Shown: positions 1-8,750, counted from the first letter of the stretch. The stretch: 28,648 nt of DNA from Spirochaetaceae bacterium (GCA_016794765.1 JAEUJG010000615.1:1-28648), one strand, 5' to 3'. A program made the numbers and translations. Notes: generated by a model not told the origin, from the letters alone.

Positions 1-2754
1 GTCGTCGGTCCCTTCACCGTCGTCGTCGACGCGACGCCCCCGGCCGCCGAGGCGGCCGTCGTCGAGGCCGCCAAGATCTTCAGCCCCGACGGGGACGGCA
101 ACAAGGATACGATGCTCGTGAAGCTCTCGGGCTCGCCCGAGGACCTCTGGACCCTCCGCATCCTCGACGCCGGCGGCAAGGCCCGCCGGGCGGTCGAGTT
201 CAAGAACGGCGCTCCCCTCGACTTCACCTGGGACGGCAAGGCCGACGACGGCGCCGTCCTGCCCGACGGCGTCTATTCCCTCGTGCTCGCCTCCACCGAC
301 CGCGCCGGCAACGCCTTCTCCCGCCGCATCGACAACCTCGTCGTCAACACCCAGCAGCCGCCGGTCAACGTCGCCATCGACATCTCCGCCTTCAGCCCCA
401 ACGCCGACGGCCGCAAGGACACGATCGCCCTCATCCCGAACGTGCCGGTCAGGACCGGGCTGGCGGGCTGGAAGCTCGCCGTCCTCGACAAGGACAAGCG
501 CGAGCGCTGGTCCGCCTCCGGCGCGGACTCGGCCGGCATTCCCGAGCGGCAGGCCTTCGACGGCCGCGACGCCTCCGGCAATCCCCTTCCCGAGGGGCAG
601 TACCAGGCCGAGCTGTCGATCACCTACGTCAACGGCCACAGCCCGAAATCCCTGTCGCCCCTCTTCACCCTCGACAGGACCCCGCCCTCCGCGACGGTCA
701 AGGCCGACCGCGACGCCTTCAATCCGGCGGGCCGCGAGGGCCAGAACCTCGTCCACTTCGAGCAATCCGGTTCCAAGGAGGAGCGCTGGACGGGCGAGAT
801 CATCGGCAAGGACGGCGCCGTCGTCAGGACCTGGTCCTTCGGCGCCGAGCCCGATCCCCGCGTGGACTGGGACGGCGCGGACGACGCGGGCAAGCCCGCG
901 GCCGACGGCGTCTACACCTACCGCCTCAAGGCGGAAGACCGCGCGGGCAACCTCTTCGCCTCCGCTCCCGCCTCCGTCGCCCTCGACACGGAAGAGAAGA
1001 AGGCCCGCCTCTCCGTCGACCAGCGCGCCTTCAGCCCGAACGGCGACGGCCAGAAGGACCAGCTGCGGCTCGGCGTCCAGGTCGAGGCCGCCGACCGCCT
1101 CAGGGCCTACGAGCTCGTCGTCGAGGCTGTCGAGGTCGGCGGCCTGGCCGCCGGCCAGGCGGTGCGGAGCTGGAAGGGCGAACGCGGCATTCCCGAAAGC
1201 TTCACCTGGGACGGCCTCGGCGACCAGAAGGCCCGCGCGGCCGACGGCCGCTACCAGGCCCGCCTCAAGGCCACCTACGTCAACGGCGACGCCGTGGAGG
1301 CGCTGACCGCGCCCTTCCTCCTCGACACGAAGGCGCCTGCCGTCGAGGTGAAGGCCGATTTGACCCTCTTCTCGCCGAACGGCGACGGCCGCAAGGACGA
1401 GATCAAGTTCACCCAGAAATCCGCGCCGGGCGACGATTGGGTCGGCCGGATCCTGCCCGAGGGAGCCGCCGCCGGCTCGGCGCCCCTGCGCAGCTTCGCC
1501 TGGAAGGGCCAGGCCTCCGACTTCGCCTGGGACGGCACCGACGAGGCGGGCAACCGCGTCAAGGACGGCCTCTACCGCTACGAGATCGCCTCGGTCGACG
1601 CCGCCGGCAACTCCTTCAGGACCTCGCTGACCGGCCTCCGCGTCGACGCCCGGCCGGTGCAGGTCTTCGTCACCGCCTCCGACTCCGGCTTCTCGCCGAA
1701 CGGCGACGGTTTCCGCGACGCGCTCTCCTTCGCGCCCATCGTGAATCTCCGCGAGGGGCTCGATTCCTGGAAGCTCGCCGTCCTCGACAAGGCGGGCGCC
1801 GAGCGCCGCGTCTTCTCCGGCAGGGGCGGCGAGGTGCCGGCCCGCATCGACTGGGACGGCAAGGACGGCGCAGGCGCGCTCCTCCAAGGCGAGTTCGTCG
1901 GCCTCCTGGCCGTCGAGTACGCGAAGGGCGACCGCGCCGAGGCCCGCACGGGCGCCATCCTCGTCGACACCGAGGGTCCCAAGGTGGCCGTGCGCCTGAC
2001 GCCCGAGTTCTTCAGCCCCGACAACGACGGGGTGGACGACGAACTCGCCATCGCGATCTCCGTCTCCGACGCGAGCGAGGTCGAGGAATGGCGGCTCGAG
2101 ATCGACGAGGCGGCCGTCGTCGAGGGCGCCGCCCCCGGCGCCAAGCCCAAGGAGCGCCTCTTCATCGCCTGGGGCGGCAAGGGCCAGCCGGCCGCCTCCA
2201 TCAGCTGGGACGGCCGCTCCGCCAAGGGCGAGCTCGTCGAGGCGGCGACCGACTATCCCTTCTACTTCAGCGTGAAGGACAGCTTCGGCAACGTGACCCT
2301 GCTCTCCGGCCTCATCGCGGTCGACGTCCTCGTCATCCGCGACGGCGAGCGCCTCAAGATCAAGGTTCCTTCCATCGTCTTCCGCTCGGGCGGCGCCGAC
2401 TTCGGCGGGCTGGACGCCGAAAAGCTCGCCAGGAACGACAAGGTGCTGAAGCGCATCGCCCAGATCCTCAACCGCTTCAAGGACTACAAGATCGGCATCG
2501 AGGGCCACGCGAACAGCGAAGGCAAGATCAACGGTTATTCCGCCGCGAAGATCGCCGAGGAGGAGAGCAAGGAACTCGTGCCCCTCTCCACCGGCCGCGC
2601 CGAACTCGTGAGGAAGCTCCTCGTGGAGAACGGTGTCGCGGCCGCGCGGCTTTCCGTGCGGGGGCTCGGCTCCGGCGAGCCGGTCGTCGACTTCAAGGAC
2701 GCGGTCAACCGCTGGAAGAACCGCCGCGTCGAGTTCATCCTCTACAAGAACTAG
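1..2754 (+). CDS. FlgD-Ig repeat / OmpA-domain envelope protein (5' end outside window)
   Basis: The frame is open from the first base (no stop, and the repeat pattern already runs before the ATG at 112), so the gene starts upstream and 917 codons are seen. Seven modules carry an F-S-P-N/D-x-D-G motif, with the Phe codon at 79, 391, 718 (degenerate, FNPAGREG), 1030, 1369, 1690 and 2011. The period is 104-113 residues, and most modules also hold a WDG-x-D/K turn and end near 'VDT..P'. This is the FlgD-type Ig-like/CHU_C style of extracellular beta-sandwich repeat. The last ~130 residues form an OmpA-like peptidoglycan-binding domain (GHANSEG, LSTGRAELVRKLL, RLSVRGLGSGEP, NRRVEFIL). Likely an outer-envelope or periplasmic structural protein tethered to peptidoglycan; similar architectures occur in treponemes. 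Ligand and partner are unknown. Confidence 0.85.
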   Translation, partial: VVGPFTVVVDATPPAAEAAVVEAAKIFSPDGDGNKDTMLVKLSGSPEDLWTLRILDAGGKARRAVEFKNGAPLDFTWDGKADDGAVLPDGVYSLVLASTDRAGNAFSRRIDNLVVNTQQPPVNVAIDISAFSPNADGRKDTIALIPNVPVRTGLAGWKLAVLDKDKRERWSASGADSAGIPERQAFDGRDASGNPLPEGQYQAELSITYVNGHSPKSLSPLFTLDRTPPSATVKADRDAFNPAGREGQNLVHFEQSGSKEERWTGEIIGKDGAVVRTWSFGAEPDPRVDWDGADDAGKPAADGVYTYRLKAEDRAGNLFASAPASVALDTEEKKARLSVDQRAFSPNGDGQKDQLRLGVQVEAADRLRAYELVVEAVEVGGLAAGQAVRSWKGERGIPESFTWDGLGDQKARAADGRYQARLKATYVNGDAVEALTAPFLLDTKAPAVEVKADLTLFSPNGDGRKDEIKFTQKSAPGDDWVGRILPEGAAAGSAPLRSFAWKGQASDFAWDGTDEAGNRVKDGLYRYEIASVDAAGNSFRTSLTGLRVDARPVQVFVTASDSGFSPNGDGFRDALSFAPIVNLREGLDSWKLAVLDKAGAERRVFSGRGGEVPARIDWDGKDGAGALLQGEFVGLLAVEYAKGDRAEARTGAILVDTEGPKVAVRLTPEFFSPDNDGVDDELAIAISVSDASEVEEWRLEIDEAAVVEGAAPGAKPKERLFIAWGGKGQPAASISWDGRSAKGELVEAATDYPFYFSVKDSFGNVTLLSGLIAVDVLVIRDGERLKIKVPSIVFRSGGADFGGLDAEKLARNDKVLKRIAQILNRFKDYKIGIEGHANSEGKINGYSAAKIAEEESKELVPLSTGRAELVRKLLVENGVAAARLSVRGLGSGEPVVDFKDAVNRWKNRRVEFILYKN

Positions 2755-2808
2755 CAAGCGCGGATGACGCGCGGGCGGCGGCGGTCCTTGAGGGCCGCGC
2801 CGCCCCGG

Positions 2809-2836
2809 GGCGCCCCGCCGGGGCGCCTTTTCATTT
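2809..2836 (+). terminator. Rho-independent terminator of the OmpA-like gene
   Basis: Perfect 8-bp stem GGCGCCCC / GGGGCGCC (2809-2816 / 2820-2827) with a GCC loop, followed by TTTTCATTT. It lies 55 bases after the stop codon and abuts the stop of the convergent diguanylate cyclase gene. Confidence 0.8.
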
Positions 2837-4829
2837 AGGCGGGCGCCGGGTCCGCGCCCGGAGCGACGGCCGCGCCCTCGACGACCAGGATCCCCCTCTC
2901 GACGAGACTCTCAAGGCTCGCGTCGAGGGTTCCCGGCTCGGCCAGGGCCGTGACGGCGGGGCCGGGGGAAAGCCTGCGGGACCGGTTCCGGCCCGCGTGC
3001 TTCGCCTCGTAGAGGCCCAGGTCGGCGAGCCTGACCGCCGTCCCGAAATCGACGAGTCCGGGCGCTCCATTGAAGAAGGGAAAAACGCAACAGCCGATGC
3101 TCGCGGTGACGGCGAGGGTCGGCGCCTCCGCGTGGCTGACGCGGAAGGGCGTTCCGGCGATCCTGCCGCGCAGCTTGTCGGCCATGGCCAACACCGTCTC
3201 CAGGCGCGCGTTCTCGAGGACGACGAGGAATTCCTCGCCGCCCCAGCGCACCACGAGGTCGTCGCCGCGCAGGTTTTCCTTGAGCCGCCGCGCGAACTGC
3301 GCCAGCACGAGGTCGCCCGCCTCGTGCCCGAGCCCGTCGTTGACCCGCTTGAAATGGTCGATGTCGAGGAGGAGGAGTCCGAGGCTGGTCTCCTCCGCGC
3401 CGACCTGGCGCTTCTCGGGATTGGCGCGGTGGAATTCGGCCCGCGCCGCGATCGCCCGCGCCCGCGGGACGATCGACTCGTGGACGAAGCGCCGGTTCCT
3501 GAGGCCGGTCAACGCGTCGGTGAGGCTGGCCTCCTCGAGCGCCTTCATCGCCTCCTTGAGCTCGGCGGTCCGCCTTTCGACCTTGACCTCGAGGTCCTGG
3601 TTGAGCTCCTCATAGCCGCGGGACGTTTTCGCGTTGCGCGACGCCATGATGGCGGCTTGGCCGAGGAAGAAGAAGAGGAATCCGAACTGGGTAACGGAGA
3701 CCGTCGCGATCGCCCGCATGTAGAACAGGATCTCGGCCACGCCGCTCGCCATGAGGATGACGCTGATGACGGCGTGGGGCAGGATGCCCGGCTCCCGCCG
3801 CGCCAGCGCCATGACGAGGCTGCCGGCGCAATGGATCGCCGCCCCCAGGGTCGCGTACTGGTAGATGACGAGGTAGTAGCGGCCGCAGAAGGCGAGGGGA
3901 GAGACCAGGGTGAGGATCGACAGGGCCGCCGCCAGGGCGAGGAGGCCGACGATGAAGGCCTTGCCCAGTCTCTTCAGGAAGGTTTCCCGCATCAACAGCA
4001 CGAAGGCGGGGACGATGGCGTAGAAAGTGAGGTATTCGACGCGGATCAGCGTGTCGTAGACGTCGAGCCAGGAATAGAGGTAGGGCTCGGTGAGGAGTTT
4101 CCGCGAGAGGAGGAGGAAGACGACGATCGCGAGATGGAGGGCCGCCTTTTCCCGCCGGCGCACGAAGTACAGGAACAAGTGGTAGAGGAACATGAAGAAC
4201 AGGGCGCCGAGGACGACCGCGTCGAAGAAGCCCCTCAGCGAGGCCTGTCCCGCGAGATCGGCGAGGAGGCCGATCCTCGGCGCCTCCAGGATGCCGCCCT
4301 TCGCGTTCTCGTGGTTCGAGATGTGGACGACGATGGTCGCTTCGCCGCGTTCGGGGGTGAAGGAGCCGATCATGTTGCGGTTCGCGGGTCGGGCGAGGGC
4401 CGGCGTGGCGCTCGGCGCGCCGATCCGCGCTACCTCCCCGCCGTCCACGAAAACCAGGGCCGCGGTGTTCATCTCGCGGCTTTCGATGCCGAGCGTCTTG
4501 CCGACGAGATGGGGCGGGAGTATCACCCTGAGGCGGTAGGTGCCCCAAGCGGCCTTCATGCCGCGGCCCGGCACCTCGAGGAGGCGCGGCTCGCGGCCTT
4601 CGAAAATGCGCTGGTCCCCCGGCCCGAGGAAAACCTCGGGGTGGAATTCCCATTCGCCCTCGAGGAGCCAGATCCGATCCCGGCCTGGATCGCCCTCCTT
4701 CGCGAAATCGACAAGTCCGCCTTTCGCCGAGGGATGGTCCTCGCCCGCCGCGCAGGAAACCAAGCCGAGGATGGCGAGGGCCGCGACCGCGGCGAAGGCG
4801 GCGCGGAACGCGGTGGAGCGGATTCGCAT
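2835..4829 (-). CDS. 7TM-DISM membrane diguanylate cyclase (GGDEF), lipoprotein-like N-terminus
   Basis: Makes cyclic di-GMP from two GTP; 664 residues from the ATG. Residues 1-26 form a signal segment ending L-V-S-C (C26), a possible spirochaetal lipobox. Residues ~40-190 are a periplasmic beta-rich sensor like 7TMR-DISMED2 (jelly-roll, carbohydrate-binding-like). Residues ~198-393 hold about seven hydrophobic helices. A coiled coil (EELNQDLEVKVERRTAEL) leads to GGDEF at ~440-595 with GGEEF at 530-534 (active) and an RxxD inhibitory site (RGDD, 521-524) exactly five residues before it. No EAL or HD-GYP domain. Start is uncertain: a TTG six bases upstream (4835) lies 11 bases after an AAGGAGGGAGGAG stretch, while the ATG lies 17 after it and six bases after a candidate -10 box. 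Sensed ligand unknown. Confidence 0.88.
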   Translation of the reverse strand: MRIRSTAFRAAFAAVAALAILGLVSCAAGEDHPSAKGGLVDFAKEGDPGRDRIWLLEGEWEFHPEVFLGPGDQRIFEGREPRLLEVPGRGMKAAWGTYRLRVILPPHLVGKTLGIESREMNTAALVFVDGGEVARIGAPSATPALARPANRNMIGSFTPERGEATIVVHISNHENAKGGILEAPRIGLLADLAGQASLRGFFDAVVLGALFFMFLYHLFLYFVRRREKAALHLAIVVFLLLSRKLLTEPYLYSWLDVYDTLIRVEYLTFYAIVPAFVLLMRETFLKRLGKAFIVGLLALAAALSILTLVSPLAFCGRYYLVIYQYATLGAAIHCAGSLVMALARREPGILPHAVISVILMASGVAEILFYMRAIATVSVTQFGFLFFFLGQAAIMASRNAKTSRGYEELNQDLEVKVERRTAELKEAMKALEEASLTDALTGLRNRRFVHESIVPRARAIAARAEFHRANPEKRQVGAEETSLGLLLLDIDHFKRVNDGLGHEAGDLVLAQFARRLKENLRGDDLVVRWGGEEFLVVLENARLETVLAMADKLRGRIAGTPFRVSHAEAPTLAVTASIGCCVFPFFNGAPGLVDFGTAVRLADLGLYEAKHAGRNRSRRLSPGPAVTALAEPGTLDASLESLVERGILVVEGAAVAPGADPAPA

Positions 4830-4835
4830 GACCAA

Positions 4836-4864
4836 AGCCTATTCCGCTCCTCCCTCCTTGTCAA
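4836..4864 (-). promoter_or_regulatory. Putative promoter of the 7TM-GGDEF gene
   Basis: On the minus strand a perfect TTGACA (4864-4859) stands 17 bases before TAGGCT (4841-4836), a weak -10. Transcription would begin about at the ATG (4829), giving a leaderless message; the SD-like stretch lies inside the spacer. Moderate support because the -10 matches only three consensus bases. Confidence 0.45.
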
Positions 4865-4960
4865 ACTCGATTCCTGAAGCGATTCCCCCATGTGGGTGAG
4901 GCCGGAGGGCGCCGATTCCATGCCAGGCTATTCCCGATTCCACGATTGCGGGGAGGTCCC

Positions 4961-5328
4961 ATGCAGGAAACGAAACCGGTTGAATCCCGCGAACGCGCGC
5001 TGGCCCTGCGCGACGGCTACTACGAAGGCCTCGTGGAGCGCGGCCAGCTCTTTGCGCTGCGCGCCGCCGGCTCGCTGCTCGGGATAGGCGAACTCAGGCG
5101 GAGCGCGACGCACGCCGGTTACGGAGACATGGGCGTACACGTAGTGGAGCGCTTCCGCGGCAGGGGCTCGGGCTTTTCATCGTCGCGAAGCTCAAGGAAA
5201 CCTGCCGGAGGGAAGGGCTCAAGCCCATGGCGTCCTGCGACGTGAGGAACGAAGCCTCGAAGCGGATGCTCGGGAAGGCGGGGCTTGTCGCGGAGCACCG
5301 CATCGTGTTCGCGGAATTCGCCGACTAG
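4961..5328 (+). pseudogene. GNAT-family N-acetyltransferase, frameshifted
   Basis: An ATG 4 bases after GGGGAGG opens a frame reading MQETKPVESRERALALRDGYYEG.. to ..VVERFRGRG at about 5166. The homologous continuation LGLFIVAKLKETCRREGL..NEASKRMLGKAGLVAEHRI.. to a TAG at 5326-5328 lies in a different frame starting at 5167. Joined, they give ~122 residues with the classic GNAT acetyl-CoA loop (RGRGLG) and the 'N.AS..ml.KaGf' C-terminal motif. One missing G in the GGGG run at 5163-5166 explains the break. The product is short for a GNAT (usually ~150), so the N-terminus may also be trimmed. It may be a real pseudogene, a phase-variable tract (short, so unlikely) or a sequencing error. Substrate unknown. 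If unrepaired, the original frame continues to a shadow stop at 5245. Confidence 0.75.
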
Positions 5329-5370
5329 GCTTTCGCGCGGAGCCGTTTCTCCGGGAAAGGCCTCCGGCGC

Positions 5371-5398
5371 TTGCTTTCCCGCCCATCCTGAGTATCTT
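5371..5398 (+). promoter_or_regulatory. Putative promoter of the DhaL-DegV gene
   Basis: TTGCTT (5371-5376), 16-base spacer, TATCTT (5393-5398). It gives a leader of about 45 bases to the GTG at 5451 and makes the ATG at 5400, which sits at the edge of the -10 box, an unlikely start. Confidence 0.4.
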
Positions 5399-5450
5399 TA
5401 TGATGTCGCCCGGCGGGACCTTCCGCGCGGCGGCGCGGGAGGATTGGCGC

Positions 5451-7280
5451 GTGAACGAGCTCAACGGTCGACACCTGTATGGCGCTTTCCGCTCGGGGGC
5501 CCGCAAGGTGCGGGCTTCCCAGGATGAATTGAACCGCATCAACGTGTTCCCGGTGCCCGACGGCGACACCGGCACGAACATGGCCGTCACCATCACGAGG
5601 GCCGTCGAGGGGGCCTTGGTCTCCGACTCGGCCTCCGACACCCTCGTATCGATGGCGGACGCCGCGCTGGCGGGGGCCAGGGGCAATTCCGGCGTCATCT
5701 TCGCCCAGTTCGTCGCGGGCTTCAGCGATTCGATCCACGGCGCCCCCTCGGTCAACAGGGAACGTTTCGTGCGGGCGATGGAACAGGCCTATGAGAGCGC
5801 CTATCGCGCCATCACGGAACCCCGCGAGGGCACCATCCTCTCGGTGATCCGGGACTGGGCCGCCGCCCTCCGCCGCGAGCACCAGCGGGCGGAGAGCTTT
5901 CGCGAGCTCTTCAGGGCGGCCGCCCCCGCGCTCCGCGAGTCCCTCGCCGCTACCACCGGCCAGCTCGAGGAGCTCGCCGCGGCCGGCGTCGTGGACGCCG
6001 GCGCCTCCGGCTTCGTCGCCTTCATCGACGGAGCCCACGAGTACCTCGAGGCGGGAGCCCCCGTCGACGAGGCGGGCGTTCCCGTGGAGGGGGCGGCCGG
6101 AGCCCAGTATTCCGACGCGGGCCACGCCGGCCACGCCGGCCATGACGGGCAGGCCGGATCCGAGTCAGCGAGCGGCGACTTCCGGTATCGCTATTGCAGC
6201 GAATTCCTCCTTGCCGCTCCCGCAGGGGAGCGGCTCGACCTCGAGGCCCTGCGCGGCCTCTTGAAGCCGCTCGGCGACAGCCTGATCGTGGCGGGAGGGG
6301 TCCTCAAGGCGCGGGTTCACGTCCATACCGACGATCCCGCGCGGGCGATGGAGGAACTGTGCCGCAAGGCCTGGGTCATCGAGCAGAAGGTGGACGACAT
6401 GCGACTCCAGTTCGCCGACCTCCACGACCGGCGCGCCAGGGTGGCCCTCGTCACCGATTCGGCCTGCGACCTGCCGGCCGAGCTTCTCGAGGAGCACCGC
6501 GTCCACGTGGCGCCGCTCTACCTCCGCTTCGGCGAACGGGAATACCTCGACAGGATTACCCTCGACCCCGACCGCTTCTACGACCTCGCCGACGCGGCCC
6601 CCGTCTTCCCGACCTCCTCGCAGCCGGCCGCGGCCGTCTTGGAGCGGCTCTATCGCCGCCTCCTTGGTTCCTATGACGAAGTGGTCGCCATCCATCTGTC
6701 CGCCAAGCTTTCCGGCACCCTCGAGGCGAGCCGCCGCGCGGCCCTGGCCGTCGATCCCTCCCGCGTCCGCGTCCTTGATTCGCGCCATCTCTCGGGCTCC
6801 CTCGGCCTCGTGGTGCTGCGGGCGGCCGAATACCTGGAGTCGGGCGGCGACGCGGCGGGCCTCGAAGCGGAGCTTCCCGCCTGGTCCCGCAAGGCCCTGA
6901 ACCTCGTCGGCGTCCGGACCCTGCGCTACATGGTGCGCGGCGGCCGCGTCAGTCCCCTCGGCGGCGCCCTGGCGAAGATCCTGAACCTGAAGCCGATCGT
7001 CTCCGTGGACGAGGAAGGCGCCTCCAAGCTCTACGGCGCCTCGTTCAGCCGCCGGGCCAACCTCTCCCGGATCGTCGCGATGGTGAAGGACCGGCACGCC
7101 GTTGCGCCCCTCAGGGCCTACGCCGTCGTCCATGCGCACGCCGGGGCCGAAGCCGAGGCCCTGGCGCGGCGACTCGAGGCGGTCCTCGGCTTTCCGCCCC
7201 TCCACGTCAGCGAGATATCGGTCGTCGTGGGGATGAACGCGGGCCGCGGAGCCCTATCCGTGGTCGCGATGAGCGAATGA
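5451..7280 (+). CDS. DhaL (DAK2) / FakA-middle / DegV fusion, fatty-acid-kinase-like
   Basis: 609 residues. Residues ~5-200 are a DhaL/DAK2 nucleotide domain with the metal-binding motif NVFPVPDGDTGTNM at 31-44. After a Gly-His-Ala-rich linker, ~225-325 matches the FakA middle region (YRYCSEFLL, GDSLIVAGGVLKARVHVHTDDP, VDDMRLQ). Residues 331-609 are a full DegV/FakB fold (VTDSACDLP, PTSSQP, SAKLSGT, RGGRVSPLGGALAKILNLKP). FakA phosphorylates fatty acids held by a separate DegV-type FakB, giving acyl-phosphate for phospholipid synthesis. Here kinase and lipid carrier seem joined in one chain, with DegV in place of the usual FakA C-terminal domain. GTG 5451 was chosen because GGGAGGA lies 7 bases before it; the alternative ATG at 5400 has no SD and falls at the promoter -10. 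Cytoplasmic, single-gene unit. Confidence 0.85.
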   Translation: MNELNGRHLYGAFRSGARKVRASQDELNRINVFPVPDGDTGTNMAVTITRAVEGALVSDSASDTLVSMADAALAGARGNSGVIFAQFVAGFSDSIHGAPSVNRERFVRAMEQAYESAYRAITEPREGTILSVIRDWAAALRREHQRAESFRELFRAAAPALRESLAATTGQLEELAAAGVVDAGASGFVAFIDGAHEYLEAGAPVDEAGVPVEGAAGAQYSDAGHAGHAGHDGQAGSESASGDFRYRYCSEFLLAAPAGERLDLEALRGLLKPLGDSLIVAGGVLKARVHVHTDDPARAMEELCRKAWVIEQKVDDMRLQFADLHDRRARVALVTDSACDLPAELLEEHRVHVAPLYLRFGEREYLDRITLDPDRFYDLADAAPVFPTSSQPAAAVLERLYRRLLGSYDEVVAIHLSAKLSGTLEASRRAALAVDPSRVRVLDSRHLSGSLGLVVLRAAEYLESGGDAAGLEAELPAWSRKALNLVGVRTLRYMVRGGRVSPLGGALAKILNLKPIVSVDEEGASKLYGASFSRRANLSRIVAMVKDRHAVAPLRAYAVVHAHAGAEAEALARRLEAVLGFPPLHVSEISVVVGMNAGRGALSVVAMSE

Positions 7281-7386
7281 GGCCGCCGACCGGGCGGTCC
7301 GCGATCGGCGGACGAGGCGGCCGCCGGCCGGTCGGCCCGCGCGCCGCTCCGGCCAAGGCCGCGCCGGGCTTCGGGCGGCCCTCGGC

Positions 7387-7962
7387 TCAGGGCCGCTGGA
7401 GGACGCGTTCGAGCCGGGCGGTGTCGAAGCCGAGTTCGGCGGCGCGGGCGACCAGCGCCTCGTACTCGGCCGGTTCCGGCCTTTGTTCGCGCGACATGAG
7501 CCAGAGGAAGCGCTTCGAGGAGCTCGTCACGAGCATGAAGCGGTAGTCCGGGCTCATGTGGACGAGGCGGTACTTCGACCAGAGAAAGGGTATGACGCTG
7601 ACTTCCATCTCTCCCGGCCGGCCCGGGTCGGGAATGCGGAGGCGTTGCCTCAGCGTCTTGCGCGGGCCTTCGGGCGAGCCCTTGTTGCCTTCGTAGCGCA
7701 CCGACCAGCTTCCGTCGGCGTTGCGGATGTAGATGTCCGCCGTGTTGACCCAGTCCCTCGCGACGGGGATCGGAATCCGCGCGAGTTCGAACCAGGCGCC
7801 CTCGAAGCGGGAGAGGTCGAGGGCTTCGACGGCGGGGATGGAGGCGGTGGAGCCGGGCTTGGGCTCGTCGGGGGAGCAGGCCGCGGCCAGGGCCGCGAGG
7901 CCGATGGCGAGGGCCGCCCTTCCGCCCTTCGAGGCGACCTCGCGCGGATTCGTGGCGTTCAT
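7387..7962 (-). CDS. Blc-type lipocalin lipoprotein
   Basis: 191 residues. The N-terminus (MNATNPREVASKGGRAALAIGLAALAAAC) is a lipoprotein signal with lipobox L-A-A-A-C near residue 29, so the mature protein is probably membrane-anchored. The lipocalin signature G-x-W is in DLSRFEGAWFELARIP, followed by VNTADIYIRNADGSW, and the late strand motif YRFMLVTSSSKRFLWLMSREQ fits bacterial Blc. These bind lipids or lysophospholipids in the envelope. SD AAGGAG lies 7 bases before the ATG, and the ATG overlaps the upstream gene's TGA (ATGA), so translation is coupled. It is the last gene of a three-gene operon. Lipid transport or repair is a family inference. Confidence 0.88.
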   Translation of the reverse strand: MNATNPREVASKGGRAALAIGLAALAAACSPDEPKPGSTASIPAVEALDLSRFEGAWFELARIPIPVARDWVNTADIYIRNADGSWSVRYEGNKGSPEGPRKTLRQRLRIPDPGRPGEMEVSVIPFLWSKYRLVHMSPDYRFMLVTSSSKRFLWLMSREQRPEPAEYEALVARAAELGFDTARLERVLQRP

Positions 7963-8750
7963 GATCGTTCTCCTTCGGCGCGCCCCTCGTCCCGGCGCGG
8001 GGGCCGCGGGACGAGGATGCTCGTTCGACGCTTGTAGTCGGCGTAGGACGGATCGGCGCCGTATTTCTCGTCCGCGCTTTTTTCGAGGGGCGGCAAGCCC
8101 GTGACGAAGACGAGGAGGAGGGTGATGTAGGCGGGGCCGAGGATGGCGAGGCGCCACCAACCCTCGATGGACGGCAGGGCATAGATCCAGAGTCCCCACC
8201 AGACGAGGATCTCGCCGAAGTAGTTCGGATGGCGCGACCAGGACCAGAGGCCGCGGTCGATGAAGCCCTTTTCCCCGCGTCGCTTCCAGGCGGATTTCTG
8301 CGCGTCGGCGAAGGCCTCGACGGCGAGGCCCGCCAGCCAGACGGCGCCGCCCGCCGCGTGCGCCGGCGAGGGGGCCGGGGCGGGCGCCGCGAGCACGGCG
8401 ATCGCCGGCAGCATGATCACCGCCGTCGACAGGGCCTGGAGGATCCAAAAGCGGGCGAATTTCCACGGATCCTCGCGCCGGCCGTCGAAGCGGTGGTCGA
8501 CCTTCATCGCGAGGATCCGCCGGAAGAGGTAGCCCGCCAGGCGCAGGGCCCAGGCGGCGACCATGAGGGCCGCGGCGAGCCTGAGCGGCTCGAAGGCGCC
8601 TTCGAGGAAGACGAGGACGAGGGCCGTCAGGGCGAAGGAAAGGCCGTAGGAGAGGTCGGTCACGACGTCGGTCTTCCTGGCCGCGGCGAGGGCGAAGAAG
8701 AGCGCGTTGACGGCGAGGCTCGTGAGGACCGCGAGAAGGAAGGGGTTCAT
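7959..8750 (-). CDS. DUF1295 family membrane protein (steroid 5-alpha-reductase/ICMT fold)
   Basis: 263 residues, polytopic, about six to seven hydrophobic segments (e.g. MNPFLLAVLTSLAVNALFFAL.., LSTAVIMLPAIAVLAAP). The family-defining motif is clear: RGLWSWSRHPNYFGEILVWWGLW, followed by KSADEKYGADPSYADYKRRT. DUF1295 proteins belong with NADPH-dependent steroid 5-alpha reductases and isoprenylcysteine methyltransferases; the bacterial substrate is generally unknown, probably a lipid. AAAGGAG stands 8 bases before the ATG, and the start overlaps the antiporter stop (ATGA), as its own stop overlaps the lipocalin start. Expression is therefore tied to both neighbours. A lipid-related role is suggested by fold and by the lipocalin, not proven. 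Confidence 0.85.
   Translation of the reverse strand: MNPFLLAVLTSLAVNALFFALAAARKTDVVTDLSYGLSFALTALVLVFLEGAFEPLRLAAALMVAAWALRLAGYLFRRILAMKVDHRFDGRREDPWKFARFWILQALSTAVIMLPAIAVLAAPAPAPSPAHAAGGAVWLAGLAVEAFADAQKSAWKRRGEKGFIDRGLWSWSRHPNYFGEILVWWGLWIYALPSIEGWWRLAILGPAYITLLLVFVTGLPPLEKSADEKYGADPSYADYKRRTSILVPRPPRRDEGRAEGERS

Noticed and set aside
1437..4877. 1146-codon open frame on the + strand
   Set aside because: Arg/Gly/Ala-rich shadow of the OmpA-like gene and of the minus-strand GGDEF gene; no domain, and the real frames have clear motifs.
7297..7313. GTCCGC-GATCG-GCGGAC hairpin between the DegV-fusion stop and the lipocalin stop
   Set aside because: Short stem without T-run in GC-rich DNA where such pairings are common; not enough to call a terminator.
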